Source of the DNA: Bacteroidales bacterium
Lineage (GTDB): Bacteria > Bacteroidota > Bacteroidia > Bacteroidales > F082
Direction of reading: 5' to 3'
Length of the DNA stretch: 64,000 nt
Assembly: GCA_016291135.1 (NCBI GenBank)
Contig: JAEFAE010000001.1
Coordinates: 186,001-250,000 of the forward strand
Shown here: positions 27,736-37,399 of the stretch, one piece after another
How the letters are laid out: each line of letters starts with the position of its first letter
Numbering within the stretch: the first letter of the stretch is position 1
Translations under genes and position numbers: made by a program
The notes under the pieces: generated by a model
Seen by the model: the letters and a program-made list of their open reading frames with translations, nothing else
Database searches by the model: none
Told to the model about the DNA's origin: nothing

Positions 27736-29262
27736 ATGAGTGACCAGCGATTGACTCAGATACAGCGGCAGGAGCTGAAACTGTCGCCCCAACAGATTCA
27801 ACTGATGAAGCTGTTGCAACTGCCTTTGATTGAACTCGAACAACGCATCAAGGAGGAGATTGAATCCAATCCCGCCCTCGACGACAACGAGAGCAGTGAG
27901 GAAAACGAGCCGATCACGGACACCGACGAAGGCGAAAGCTACGACGACAGCGATGACAACGGGGATAACGGCGAGAACGACGACTACAACGACGACGAGC
28001 CCATCGTCAATAAAGAAGAAGAGTTCGACATGACGGACTACCTCCCCGACGAGGACGAATACGACTACTCGTACAAGCTGCAGGCCAACAACCGCAGCCG
28101 CGACGACGAGGACTACCAGGCCCCGGTCACCCATGAGGAGTCGTTCCAGGATTACCTGATCCAACAACTCGGTTACCATGAGCTCACCGAAGAAGAAGAG
28201 ACCATCGGGCGGCTGATCATCGGCAACCTCGACGACAACGGCTATTTGAGCCGCCCCATCCCCAACATTGTGGACGACCTGCTTTTCACCATGAACATCG
28301 AGACCACCGAGGAGAAGGTGAAGAAAGTGCTTGACGTGGTGCAGCAGCTCGACCCACCCGGCATTGGCGCCACCGACCTGCAAGAGTGCCTGCTCATCCA
28401 GCTGAAACGCATGCAGGAGGAGAACCCCTACAGCGACTACTCGCTGGCCATCACGGTCATCAGGGACTGCTTTGAGGAGTTCACCAAAAAACACTACGAC
28501 AAGATCGCCAAGAAGACTGGATCCAGCAACCGTCAACTCAAGGCGGCCTTGGACGAGATCCTGAAGCTGAACCCGAAACCGGGCGATTCCTCGACATCGG
28601 GCGCCAAAAACAGCCATTACATCACCCCCGACTTCTTCATCACCATCAAGGACGACAACCTGGAGCTCTCGCTCGACGGACGCAACAACCCCGACTTGAA
28701 GGTCAACAAACAATATGTGCGGATGCTCGACGACTTCTCCAAAGAGAAGACTTCCCGTAGCAAGCAGGAGGCGGCCGTGTTTGTCAAGCAGAAGATCGAC
28801 AGCGCCAAATGGTTCATCGACGCCATCCGGCAGCGGCAGCACACCTTATATATCACCATGAAAGCCATCATGGACATCCAGAAGGAGTATTTCCTCACCG
28901 GCGACGACACCAAGCTCAAGCCGATGATCCTGAAAGACATCGCCGAGCGTGTCGGGCTGGACATCTCCACCGTGTCGCGCGTGGCCAACAGCAAGTACGT
29001 GCAAACCCCCTACGGCACCTTCCTGCTCAAGACCTTCTTCAGCGAGGGCATCACCAACGAGGAAGGCGAGGAGGTTTCGACCCGCGAGATCAAGAAGATC
29101 CTTCAGGACAGCATCGACAGCGAGAACAAGACCAAGCCGCTCACCGACGAAGAGCTGATGGGCGTGTTGAAAGAGAAAGGCTACCCCATCGCCCGCCGCA
29201 CCGTGGCGAAGTACAGGGAGCAGCTCGGCATCCCCGTGGCAAGGCTAAGGAAAGAGCTCTGA
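27736..29262 (+). CDS. rpoN: RNA polymerase factor sigma-54
   Basis: N-term QLKLSPQQIQLMKLLQLP; C-term RpoN box ARRTVAKYREQLGIPVARLRK. Confidence 0.95.
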   Translation: MSDQRLTQIQRQELKLSPQQIQLMKLLQLPLIELEQRIKEEIESNPALDDNESSEENEPITDTDEGESYDDSDDNGDNGENDDYNDDEPIVNKEEEFDMTDYLPDEDEYDYSYKLQANNRSRDDEDYQAPVTHEESFQDYLIQQLGYHELTEEEETIGRLIIGNLDDNGYLSRPIPNIVDDLLFTMNIETTEEKVKKVLDVVQQLDPPGIGATDLQECLLIQLKRMQEENPYSDYSLAITVIRDCFEEFTKKHYDKIAKKTGSSNRQLKAALDEILKLNPKPGDSSTSGAKNSHYITPDFFITIKDDNLELSLDGRNNPDLKVNKQYVRMLDDFSKEKTSRSKQEAAVFVKQKIDSAKWFIDAIRQRQHTLYITMKAIMDIQKEYFLTGDDTKLKPMILKDIAERVGLDISTVSRVANSKYVQTPYGTFLLKTFFSEGITNEEGEEVSTREIKKILQDSIDSENKTKPLTDEELMGVLKEKGYPIARRTVAKYREQLGIPVARLRKEL

Positions 29263-29340
29263 GAATTGAAAATTTAGAATTTAGAGGGAGACCGTATAGG
29301 GTTGATCTCAAAAGGATGGTTTCCCGTTCTCCGTTTTCCG

Positions 29341-30369
29341 TTAAAACAAGTCCAGCTCCCCTGTTTTGGAAAATCGGATTTTCCCTAAATGTTTATAGGC
29401 CAATTCGGTGCATTCACGACCCCGAGGGGTGCGCATGAGGTAGCCTTCCTGGATGAGGAAGGGCTCATAGACCTCTTCGATGGTGCCGGGATCCTCGCCC
29501 ACTGCCGTGGCGATGGTGTTGACGCCGACAGGACCCCCCTTGAACTTGTCGATGATGGTGTTCAGGATCTTGTTGTCCATATCGTCGAGACCATGCTCAT
29601 CGACATTGAGCGCCGACAAGCCGATGCGGGCAATCTCCACGTTGATGCGTCCGTCGCCCTGGATCTGGGCGAAGTCGCGCACGCGGCGTAAAAGCAGGTT
29701 GGCAATACGCGGGGTACCACGGCTACGCCGCGCAATCTCAAAAGCCGCAGCCTGGTCGATAGGCACCTGGAGGATGCCCGCCGATCGTTTCACGATGCCC
29801 GAAAGCGTCTTGGCATCGTAGTACTCCAGCCGGAGGTTGATGCCAAAACGAGAACGCAACGGTGCCGTGAGCAGGCCCGAACGCGTGGTGGCACCTATCA
29901 ACGTAAAGGGATTCAGGGCGATCTGGATGCTACGGGCGTTGGGACCCGTCTCAATCATGATGTCGATACGGTAGTCCTCCATGGCCGAATAGAGGTACTC
30001 CTCCACGACAGGGCTAAGCCGGTGAATCTCATCGATGAAAAGCACATCGTTGGGCTCGAGGCTGGTGAGCAACCCCGCCAAGTTGCCCGGCTTATCGAGC
30101 ACCGGGCCGGACGTCATCTTCATGTTGACGCCCAACTCATGGGCGATGATGTGCGACAAGGTGGTCTTGCCCAATCCCGGAGGGCCGTGCAACAAGGTGT
30201 GGTCGAGGGCCTCACCACGTTGGGCCGCCGCCTTGACGAAAACCCGCAGGTTCTCCACGACCTTCTCCTGTCCTGCGAAGCTGCTGAAGGCATCGGGACG
30301 CAACACGTTCTCCAGGTCTTTCTCCGCCTTGGAGAGATGGGAGCCGTTCGGATCGAGGTTGTTGTTCAT
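29341..30369 (-). CDS. ruvB: Holliday junction branch migration DNA helicase RuvB
   Basis: [48 protein letters not shown]. Confidence 0.95.
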   Translation of the reverse strand: MNNNLDPNGSHLSKAEKDLENVLRPDAFSSFAGQEKVVENLRVFVKAAAQRGEALDHTLLHGPPGLGKTTLSHIIAHELGVNMKMTSGPVLDKPGNLAGLLTSLEPNDVLFIDEIHRLSPVVEEYLYSAMEDYRIDIMIETGPNARSIQIALNPFTLIGATTRSGLLTAPLRSRFGINLRLEYYDAKTLSGIVKRSAGILQVPIDQAAAFEIARRSRGTPRIANLLLRRVRDFAQIQGDGRINVEIARIGLSALNVDEHGLDDMDNKILNTIIDKFKGGPVGVNTIATAVGEDPGTIEEVYEPFLIQEGYLMRTPRGRECTELAYKHLGKIRFSKTGELDLF

Positions 30370-30441
30370 CGTTTTCGTTTCTGGGTACAAAAATAAGAAA
30401 AAAGTTTGTAATTTAGCAGCCCGAAATCCATCCTAATAAAA

Positions 30442-30909
30442 ATGAAGCGAATTCTGACCCTTCTCATATTGACCAGCCTGGCCTTCTGCGGATACGCCCA
30501 GCGGCGCGGTTCCCTTCACATCGACCAAGACAGCCGCGTGGATCGTCTGATGAAACGGCAACGCGACGTGTATGCCGTAAGCAACACCATGAACGGATAC
30601 CGTGTCCAAATCTTCATGGAGATCGGCAACGACGCCATCGCCCACGCCGAGGCCGTGAAAGGGGCTTTCACATCGGCCTTTCCCGAGCTACCGGTCTATC
30701 TCACCTACGAACAGCCTTACTACCGCTTAAGGGTGGGCGACTTCCGCAACCGCGTGGAGGCCGAGAAGTATGTACGGCTCATCAAGCCTCAGTTCAACCT
30801 GGCTTTCGTCACCGCCGACGTCATCAACCCGCCGAAGAAGCTCTCGCCGGTGGATCCCGACGCGCTTCTCGACGACAACGAAGAGACCGGAGAAGATTTC
30901 ACGGAATGA
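30442..30909 (+). CDS. SPOR domain-containing exported protein
   Basis: Signal peptide; GYRVQIFMEIG..YRLRVGDFRNRVEAEKYVRLIK. Confidence 0.75.
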   Translation: MKRILTLLILTSLAFCGYAQRRGSLHIDQDSRVDRLMKRQRDVYAVSNTMNGYRVQIFMEIGNDAIAHAEAVKGAFTSAFPELPVYLTYEQPYYRLRVGDFRNRVEAEKYVRLIKPQFNLAFVTADVINPPKKLSPVDPDALLDDNEETGEDFTE

Positions 30910-30942
30910 CCCTATTGCGCATCCCATCAAAAGGCGGCTGCG

Positions 30943-31788
30943 TTATTTCGCATTGATCCTTTCCAGAATCAGATTGGCCAACCGGCTGGTACCCACCCGG
31001 AACAGGTCCTTGTTGAGCCACTGCTCTCCCAGAATGTGTTTGACCAGATAATAATAGGTAAGGGCATCTTCGGGCGTCTTCATGCCGCCGGCAGGCTTGA
31101 AGCCGACTTTCTTGCCCGTGGCTTCGTAGTATTCCTTGATGGTGTCGATCATGATGATGGCTGCCAAGGGCGTGGCGGCCACCGGCACCTTGCCCGTCGA
31201 GGTCTTGATGAAGTCGGCACCCGCGAGGATGGCAAGCTCCGACGCCTTGCGGATGTTCTCGACAGTCTTCAGCTCACCTGTCTCGAGGATCACCTTCAAA
31301 TGGGCCTTGTCGCCACAGGTCTCCCTGATGGTCTTGATCTCGTCGAAGACCTCGTCGTAACGGCCCGCCAGGAACGTGCCACGCGAGATGACCATGTCCA
31401 CCTCGTCGGCACCCTCGTTGACGCAGTATTCCACCTCTTTCACCTTGAGGTCGAAAGGCATCTGCCCCGAAGGGAAACAGCAGGCGACGGTAGCCACACG
31501 GATGCCGCTGCCGGCCAACAGCTGCTTGGCCTGACGGACAAAAGGACTGTAGATGCAGATGGCTGGAACGGAGAGGTGTGGCGCCTGTTTCGGGAAGTCG
31601 AGCGCCTTGGCGCAGAAGTCGTTGATCTTCTCCTCGTTGTCGAAGGCCTCGAGGGTGGTGAAGTCGATGCTTTGGAAAATGGTTTTCAAGGCTTCCTTCA
31701 GGCTGCCTTGCTTCTTCTCGATGTTGACAATCTGATCGATGCGCTCGTTGAGGGCGGCTTCGCTATGGTTGTAGGCTTGGAATTTCAT
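30943..31788 (-). CDS. deoC: Deoxyribose-phosphate aldolase
   Basis: GADFIKTSTGK and VGFKPAGGMKTPEDA. Confidence 0.95.
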   Translation of the reverse strand: MKFQAYNHSEAALNERIDQIVNIEKKQGSLKEALKTIFQSIDFTTLEAFDNEEKINDFCAKALDFPKQAPHLSVPAICIYSPFVRQAKQLLAGSGIRVATVACCFPSGQMPFDLKVKEVEYCVNEGADEVDMVISRGTFLAGRYDEVFDEIKTIRETCGDKAHLKVILETGELKTVENIRKASELAILAGADFIKTSTGKVPVAATPLAAIIMIDTIKEYYEATGKKVGFKPAGGMKTPEDALTYYYLVKHILGEQWLNKDLFRVGTSRLANLILERINAK

Positions 31789-31851
31789 GATGCTTGGATG
31801 TTGATTTGCAAAAATAATAAAAAACTCCTACTTTTGTAAAAAAATTGCGCC

Positions 31852-32517
31852 ATGACTTTCAGCGAAACACTACATGTGCTCTGCTCCATCCCCAAGACCC
31901 TGAGGTTCAACCTGCACTATTTTCCGTTCAAGACGGCGTTGCGATGCCCCGTCATCGTCTCGAGAAGGGTGTATCTGCGGGAGCTGCACGGGAAAGTGTC
32001 CCTCCCCGAAAACGCCGACACCGGCTGCATCCGCATCGGATTCGGCGACGTAGGCCATTACGACCGGAAACGTTCAAGGAGCATCTGGCAGGTGAGCGGC
32101 GAGGTGGATTTCAAAGGCAAGGCCTCCATCGGCCACGGCTCCAAGCTCTCGGTGCGTGGTCGGCTGGAGCTAGGCGACGGGTTCAACATCACGGCGGAGA
32201 GCACGGTGGTATGCGCCAAGGAGATCCGTTTCGGCAACGACTGCCTCGTGAGCTGGGACGTACTGGTGATGGACACCGACGAGCATCCCGTTTTTGACAA
32301 AGCAGGGGAACGCATCAACGAAGACCGTCCCATCGTGGTGGGCAACCATGTGTGGATCGGATGCAAGTGCATGCTGCTGAAGGGAGCCGAGCTTCCCGAC
32401 AACACGATCCTCGCCGCAGGCACCGCCTTACGCTCGGCCTTCCACGGCGAGGAACAGATCATCGGCGGCAACCCACCATCCATCCTCAAGCGAGAAGTCC
32501 ATTGGGAGAAATCATAA
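31852..32517 (+). CDS. Hexapeptide-repeat acyltransferase
   Basis: FGNDCLVSWDVLVMDTDEHPVFD..PIVVGNHVWIGCKCMLLKGAELPDNTILAAGTAL. Confidence 0.85.
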   Translation: MTFSETLHVLCSIPKTLRFNLHYFPFKTALRCPVIVSRRVYLRELHGKVSLPENADTGCIRIGFGDVGHYDRKRSRSIWQVSGEVDFKGKASIGHGSKLSVRGRLELGDGFNITAESTVVCAKEIRFGNDCLVSWDVLVMDTDEHPVFDKAGERINEDRPIVVGNHVWIGCKCMLLKGAELPDNTILAAGTALRSAFHGEEQIIGGNPPSILKREVHWEKS

Positions 32518-32523
32518 CTCCAA

Positions 32524-32631
32524 CGGGTGCGCTTCGTGCCCGCGAGCGTACGAAACACCCCCAAAAGGCACATTCGTAACGGACCGAAGGGAGTTACGCC
32601 GTGCCGTTGGGGGTGTTTCGTTAAGCGAGGG
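32524..32631 (+). repeat. Structured intergenic element, copy A
   Basis: Hairpin I 32524-32542; hairpin II CGAAACACCCCCAA..TTGGGGGTGTTTCG (32551-32620) with inner stem CGTAAC/GTTACG; aligns with copy B. Confidence 0.85.
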
Positions 32632-32665
32632 AGTCACCGCCCTTTACTCAAAATACCCGATACGC

Positions 32666-33235
32666 TTAAAGCGTGTCGATCACCTCACAAAGCTTCTTGA
32701 AGATCTCGGGGATTTCGCCTACGCCGTTCACCGGATGGAGGTTCCCCTTGGCTTCGTAATAGGCCAGCACCGGCTTGGTCTTGGCTTCGTATTCCACGAA
32801 ACGGTGCTTGATGGAGTCGATGTTGTCGTCGGCACGGCCGCTGATCTTGCCGCGCTCGAGCATGCGCTCGATGAGCAGGTTCTCAGGCACCTCGAGGCTC
32901 AACACGCCTGAAAGTGCAATGCCGTATTTCTTCATCATCTCGTCGAGGATCTCGGCCTGCTTGACGGTACGCGGATAGCCGTCGAACAGGAATCCGGGGG
33001 ACGCGATGTTTTCCGACAGCTTTTTGTCGATGATGGCGGCAACAATCTCGTCGGAGACAAGGCCTCCCTGGCTGATGATGCCTTTCACCTGAAGGCCGAG
33101 CTCGGTTTCGGCGGCAATCTCCTCGCGGAGGATCTCACCGGTGGAGATATAGGTTAACTGGTATTTTTCGCGAAGGAACTGCGACTGGGTTCCCTTGCCT
33201 GCCCCTGGAGGGCCGAAGAGGATGAGGTTAAGCAT
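32666..33235 (-). CDS. adk: Adenylate kinase
   Basis: LILFGPPGAGKGTQSQFL and FLFDGYPRTVKQAE. Confidence 0.95.
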   Translation of the reverse strand: MLNLILFGPPGAGKGTQSQFLREKYQLTYISTGEILREEIAAETELGLQVKGIISQGGLVSDEIVAAIIDKKLSENIASPGFLFDGYPRTVKQAEILDEMMKKYGIALSGVLSLEVPENLLIERMLERGKISGRADDNIDSIKHRFVEYEAKTKPVLAYYEAKGNLHPVNGVGEIPEIFKKLCEVIDTL

Positions 33236-33285
33236 GGTATGTTACTTTGTTAATTCGTTCAAAAAAAAACTGTTGTCTTCTGTAC

Positions 33286-33831
33286 TTACTCTTCCAACTC
33301 CATCACCTTATAGATGTCGGGAAGGTTGCGACCCTGCTGGTCGTAGTCAAGACCATAGCCCACGATGAACTCGTTGCCGATGTCCATGCCCTTGTAGTTG
33401 ATGGTATAGTCGTATTGGAAGTTGGCGGGTTTGAAGAACAGGGTGGCGATGCGCACATCGGACGCCTTCAGGTCGCGCAGCTTCTGGAGGGTGTAACGCA
33501 TGGTGTGTCCGGTATCGACAATGTCTTCCACGACGACCACATGACGACCGTCGAGCGAGTGGTCGAGCCCAATCAGCTCACGCACCACGTTGGTGGTCTC
33601 CGTGCCCGCATAGGACGAAAGCTTCACGAAGCTGATCTCACAGGGGATGGTCAGCCGCTTGAACAGCTCGGAGGCAAACATAAAGGCACCGTTGAGCACC
33701 ACGAGAAACAAGGGATTTTTGCCGGCGAGGTCGTGGTTGATCTGGTCCGCCACGGCTTGAATGGCGTTTTCGATTTTTTCCTGAGGAATGTAGAGGGAGA
33801 ATTCCTTGTCTAAGACTTTGACCGTTTTCAT
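33286..33831 (-). CDS. hpt: Hypoxanthine phosphoribosyltransferase
   Basis: VVLNGAFMFASEL, VVVEDIVDTGHTM. Confidence 0.93.
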   Translation of the reverse strand: MKTVKVLDKEFSLYIPQEKIENAIQAVADQINHDLAGKNPLFLVVLNGAFMFASELFKRLTIPCEISFVKLSSYAGTETTNVVRELIGLDHSLDGRHVVVVEDIVDTGHTMRYTLQKLRDLKASDVRIATLFFKPANFQYDYTINYKGMDIGNEFIVGYGLDYDQQGRNLPDIYKVMELEE

Positions 33832-33919
33832 GTTATTAGAATTGGAAACACAAAAATAAGGAATTCTTGGTTTCATACGTTCGAAAAACACTATTTTTGT
33901 ACCAACAAAACAATGTGCA

Positions 33920-34426
33920 ATGAATCCGATCGTAAGCATCATCATGGGAAGCACCTCCGACCTTCCCGTCCTAGAGAAAGCCGCCCAGTTCCTCGACGAG
34001 CTGGAGATCCCCTTTGAGATGAACGCCCTGAGCGCCCACCGAACGCCCCAAGAGGTGGAGCGGTTTGCCCGCGAAGCCCAAGGCCGTGGGGTCAAAGTCA
34101 TCATCGCCGCTGCCGGCATGGCCGCCGCCCTGCCCGGCGTGATCGCTGCCAACACCACCCTACCCGTCATCGGCGTGCCGGTGAAAGGCATGCTCGACGG
34201 CATGGACGCCCTTTTGTCGATTGTTCAGATGCCTCCGGGCATCCCCGTGGCCACCGTGGGGGTGAACGGCGGGTTGAATGCCGCCATCCTGGCGGCCGAG
34301 ATGTTGGCATTGTCCGACGAAGGCATCGCCCAACGGGTGGCTGCCTATAAGGATGGTTTGAAGAACAAGATCGTCAAGGCCAATGAAGAATTAAAAGAAA
34401 TTCAATATAAATATAAAACAAACTGA
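33920..34426 (+). CDS. purE: 5-(carboxyamino)imidazole ribonucleotide mutase
   Basis: IIMGSTSDLPVLEKA..NALSAHRTPQ..AAGMAAALPGV. Confidence 0.95.
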   Translation: MNPIVSIIMGSTSDLPVLEKAAQFLDELEIPFEMNALSAHRTPQEVERFAREAQGRGVKVIIAAAGMAAALPGVIAANTTLPVIGVPVKGMLDGMDALLSIVQMPPGIPVATVGVNGGLNAAILAAEMLALSDEGIAQRVAAYKDGLKNKIVKANEELKEIQYKYKTN

Positions 34427-34427
34427 T

Positions 34428-35105
34428 ATGAGAACACACCACAAACTTGCGCTAGCCATTACCCTGCTGTTTGTTGGGTTCTTTTCCTCGTGTGCCACAC
34501 AAGGTTTCGTATCAAACGTAACCCGTGCCGACATCCAACAAATAGCTCAATTTGAGATCCTTACCGATGTGGGTCTCATCGAGAAAGGCAACAAGATCGT
34601 GAACAATGACTCGTTAACGCAGATCGCCCAAACGCTATTTGAAACTGCATTGACCAAGGAAAAGACACTTCCAGTGACTAATATTATTGTGATTGAAGAC
34701 AATGCCATACACAATCAAGTCCAGTATGAAATAGCAACGCTGATGAATTGTGTGGAGAGTAAAATGCGTCCTAAAAACCTGCCCATTCCACCCACCATCG
34801 ATTCCATTCTTTGCGCACGGAATGAGCGTTTCGGTATGCTCGTTTACGACTGGGGATTTGTCCGCACCGGCGGCAATTACGCCAAGCAAGCTGTCAAAAG
34901 CGTTGCCATCGGCATCCTCACCTTAGGCATGGTGATTCCCGTTTACTATAAAGAGGCGACCCATACTGGCATCCTCATCTATGATGCGAAAAACCATAAC
35001 TTCGCATACGTTGCCAACGTTGAAGGGGAGAGCAGTCCTGTGAAAGAAAGCACCTACCAAAGACATATGCAGGGTCTTACGTGGAGGTATAATAAAAAAC
35101 GCTGA
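34428..35105 (+). CDS. Hypothetical lipoprotein
   Basis: MRTHHKLALAITLLFVGFFSSC lipobox; no family recognised. Confidence 0.65.
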   Translation: MRTHHKLALAITLLFVGFFSSCATQGFVSNVTRADIQQIAQFEILTDVGLIEKGNKIVNNDSLTQIAQTLFETALTKEKTLPVTNIIVIEDNAIHNQVQYEIATLMNCVESKMRPKNLPIPPTIDSILCARNERFGMLVYDWGFVRTGGNYAKQAVKSVAIGILTLGMVIPVYYKEATHTGILIYDAKNHNFAYVANVEGESSPVKESTYQRHMQGLTWRYNKKR

Positions 35106-35112
35106 CGGTCAG

Positions 35113-35220
35113 CGACAGGCAACCCCGTGGGTTGTCGGAGCGTGCGAAGCACCCCCATAAGGCAACTTGCGTATCTCCGAAGGAGATATGCCGTGCCTTA
35201 TGGGGGTGTTTCGCTAAGCG
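35113..35220 (+). repeat. Structured intergenic element, copy B
   Basis: Hairpin I CAACCC-cgt-GGGTTG; hairpin II CGAAGCACCCCCATAAGGCA..TGCCTTATGGGGGTGTTTCG with inner stem GCGTATCTCC-gaa-GGAGATATGC. Confidence 0.85.
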
Positions 35221-35238
35221 ACGAGGTTACCGATAGGG

Positions 35239-35256
35239 GAACCCCTCGAGGGGTTC
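35239..35256. repeat. 18-bp perfect palindrome GAACCCCTCGAGGGGTTC
   Basis: Sequence equals its reverse complement; overlaps the stop codon of the M16 gene. Confidence 0.95.
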
Positions 35257-36493
35257 AACGTTGTCCGCGGAAAATCAGGGTGGTCATGCGGTCACGGTTG
35301 AAGACCTCGTTGGCTTCGGCCAGCAGGTCGTCGGCGGTGATGACCTCGATGGTGTGGATGATGTCGGGCACCGTCTCCACCGGTTCGTTCATCAGCAAGG
35401 AACGCGTGATGGCCAACAACTCACTCATCCCGTTCTCGCGGCCCAGGGCGAGCTGGCCAATCAGCTGCTGCTTGGCGTGATGCAACTGCATCGTACCCAT
35501 CTTTTGGTTACGGAGCTTATCCAACTCCTTATAAACCAGATGGACCGCCTTCTCCAAGGCATCCGGATCCACCCCCATGTACACGTTGAAAAGCCCGATG
35601 TCGGAATAGGCGTTATACTGCGACTCGATGGTATAGGCAAAGCCGTATTTCTCACGGATGTTCAGGCTGAGTCGGGAGTTCATGGCAGGACCACCGAGGA
35701 TGTTGTTCAGCAACACCATGGTGCGCTTCTTCGGATGTACGAATTCCGGCGCCAACCCACCGATCATGCAATGGCTGAGATGGTTGTTGCGTTCCATCTC
35801 CACCTTGTTGGGACGATACGAAAGGAACGGCTGACGGCGGTTCGGCACCCGATGCGCCGGACGCGCGCCGAAGAAACCCATCGCCATCTTCTGGAAATCC
35901 TTGAAGCTGATGTCGCCGATGGTGGCCAGGATCATGGAGTCGGTGCTGTAGTTGGCCTCCATGAAACGCAGGATGTCGTCGCGCCGGAAGCCCTTCACCA
36001 AGGCACTGGTGCCCAAGATGTTCCGGCCCAAGGGATGGTCCTTGAACATCGTCTCCTCAAACACATCATAGATCTCCTCGGAAGGCATGTCGAGGTAGGA
36101 GTTGATCTCATCCAGCACCACATCCTTTTCCTTTTCCAACTCGTTCTCGGGGAAGGTGGCTTGAAAAGCGATGTCCGAAAGCAGGTCCATCGCCCGTTTG
36201 TAATAGACATTCAGGAACGAAGCCTGCAGGCAGGTCTCCTCCTTGGTGGTGAAGGCGTTCAGGTCGCCCCCCACGTTGTCGAGGCAGCTCAAGATGTGAT
36301 AGGGTTTCCGGTTGTAGGTGCCCTTGAAGATGGTATGCTCGATGAAATGCGCCATACCGTTCTCCACCGCACGCTCATCACGTGAACCCGTTCCCACCAC
36401 CAGCACCAGATGGGCGATCTCGCCTTTTTTCTGCCGATGGAGCAGCCGGATGCCGTTGGGCAGGGTCGCTATGTTGTATTGTTCCGTTTCCAT
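35255..36493 (-). CDS. M16 family metallopeptidase (processing peptidase-like)
   Basis: MAHFIEHTIFKGT (HxxEH) and VLDEINSYLDMPSEEIYDVFEE. Confidence 0.93.
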   Translation of the reverse strand: METEQYNIATLPNGIRLLHRQKKGEIAHLVLVVGTGSRDERAVENGMAHFIEHTIFKGTYNRKPYHILSCLDNVGGDLNAFTTKEETCLQASFLNVYYKRAMDLLSDIAFQATFPENELEKEKDVVLDEINSYLDMPSEEIYDVFEETMFKDHPLGRNILGTSALVKGFRRDDILRFMEANYSTDSMILATIGDISFKDFQKMAMGFFGARPAHRVPNRRQPFLSYRPNKVEMERNNHLSHCMIGGLAPEFVHPKKRTMVLLNNILGGPAMNSRLSLNIREKYGFAYTIESQYNAYSDIGLFNVYMGVDPDALEKAVHLVYKELDKLRNQKMGTMQLHHAKQQLIGQLALGRENGMSELLAITRSLLMNEPVETVPDIIHTIEVITADDLLAEANEVFNRDRMTTLIFRGQR

Positions 36494-36541
36494 ATTCGAT
36501 AAAAAACGCGGCAAAGGTACGAAGTTCATACGATTAATTCG

Positions 36542-36549
36542 TATCTTTG
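36542..36549 (+). promoter_or_regulatory. Bacteroidetes -7 box TATCTTTG
   Basis: TAnnTTTG upstream of 36581. Confidence 0.5.
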
Positions 36550-36580
36550 CGTTCTTTAAAAACAAAACAACCCTCAGACC

Positions 36581-37396
36581 ATGAAAAGAGGCCTCCTCCT
36601 ACTTCTGCTCGCCTTGCTGACCGGAACCGCCGCTTTCAGCCAAGCCAAGCTGCGCGACATCCAGCATGAGATCGTCCCCACGACGCTCTTCCAGTTCACC
36701 TACGCCGCCCAGCTGCCCGGCATGGACACCCGTGCCGACTATGGTTTCACCAACACCATCGGAGGCAGCGTGATCTATAAGACCGACCATAACTGGCTGT
36801 TCACCGCCAACGGCAACTTCATCTTCGGCGACCGCATCAAGGGTAGCCGGACCGACATCCTCGGCGAAGGCATCACCACCATCGACGGCGACGTGATCGG
36901 CGGCGGCGGACTGCCCTCTTCGTTGGCTTTCTTCCAACGGGGACTCCATTTTCAGGCAGAGGTGGGCAAGCTCATCCCCTACGCACCCAACCCCAACAGC
37001 GGTTTCTTCGTGCAGTTCGGCATCGGCTACCTGTACAACCGCATCCGCATCGACTATCAGATCGAGGCACAGAACGACCCCTATCCGCTCATGGGCGACT
37101 TTCAATACGGTTATGACCAGATGCGTGGCGGCCCCGCCCTCCATGCCGAAGCCGGCTACCTGCTGATGAGCAGCTCCAAGCTGTACAACTTCACTGTGTC
37201 GCTGGAGGCCACCTACGCCCGGAGCCGACACCTGAGAGACTACGACTTCCGGGTGTATTTCGACGAGGCGGGAGAGCCCCATCCCATGGGCTATAACGAC
37301 AAGAGCAAACGCTTCAACGACTTTTACTATGGCATCCGTGTGAGCTGGATGTTCCCCACCTACCAGCGGAAGCCGGAACAATACTACTACAATTAA
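36581..37396 (+). CDS. Outer-membrane beta-barrel protein of unknown function
   Basis: Signal peptide MKRGLLLLLLALLTGTAAFSQ; barrel-like pattern; 4 bp upstream of waaA. Confidence 0.6.
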   Translation: MKRGLLLLLLALLTGTAAFSQAKLRDIQHEIVPTTLFQFTYAAQLPGMDTRADYGFTNTIGGSVIYKTDHNWLFTANGNFIFGDRIKGSRTDILGEGITTIDGDVIGGGGLPSSLAFFQRGLHFQAEVGKLIPYAPNPNSGFFVQFGIGYLYNRIRIDYQIEAQNDPYPLMGDFQYGYDQMRGGPALHAEAGYLLMSSSKLYNFTVSLEATYARSRHLRDYDFRVYFDEAGEPHPMGYNDKSKRFNDFYYGIRVSWMFPTYQRKPEQYYYN

Positions 37397-37399
37397 GGC

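Noticed and set aside
32516-32596. Alternative pairing TAACTCC (32516-32522) with GGAGTTA (32590-32596) as a switch in element copy A
   Set aside because: No equivalent alternative pairing found in copy B, so it may be coincidental.
33832-34203. N-terminal extension of hpt in the ORF track
   Set aside because: The extension is antisense to purE and crosses the divergent promoter region; ATG at 33831 (MKTVKVLDKEF) fits hpt.
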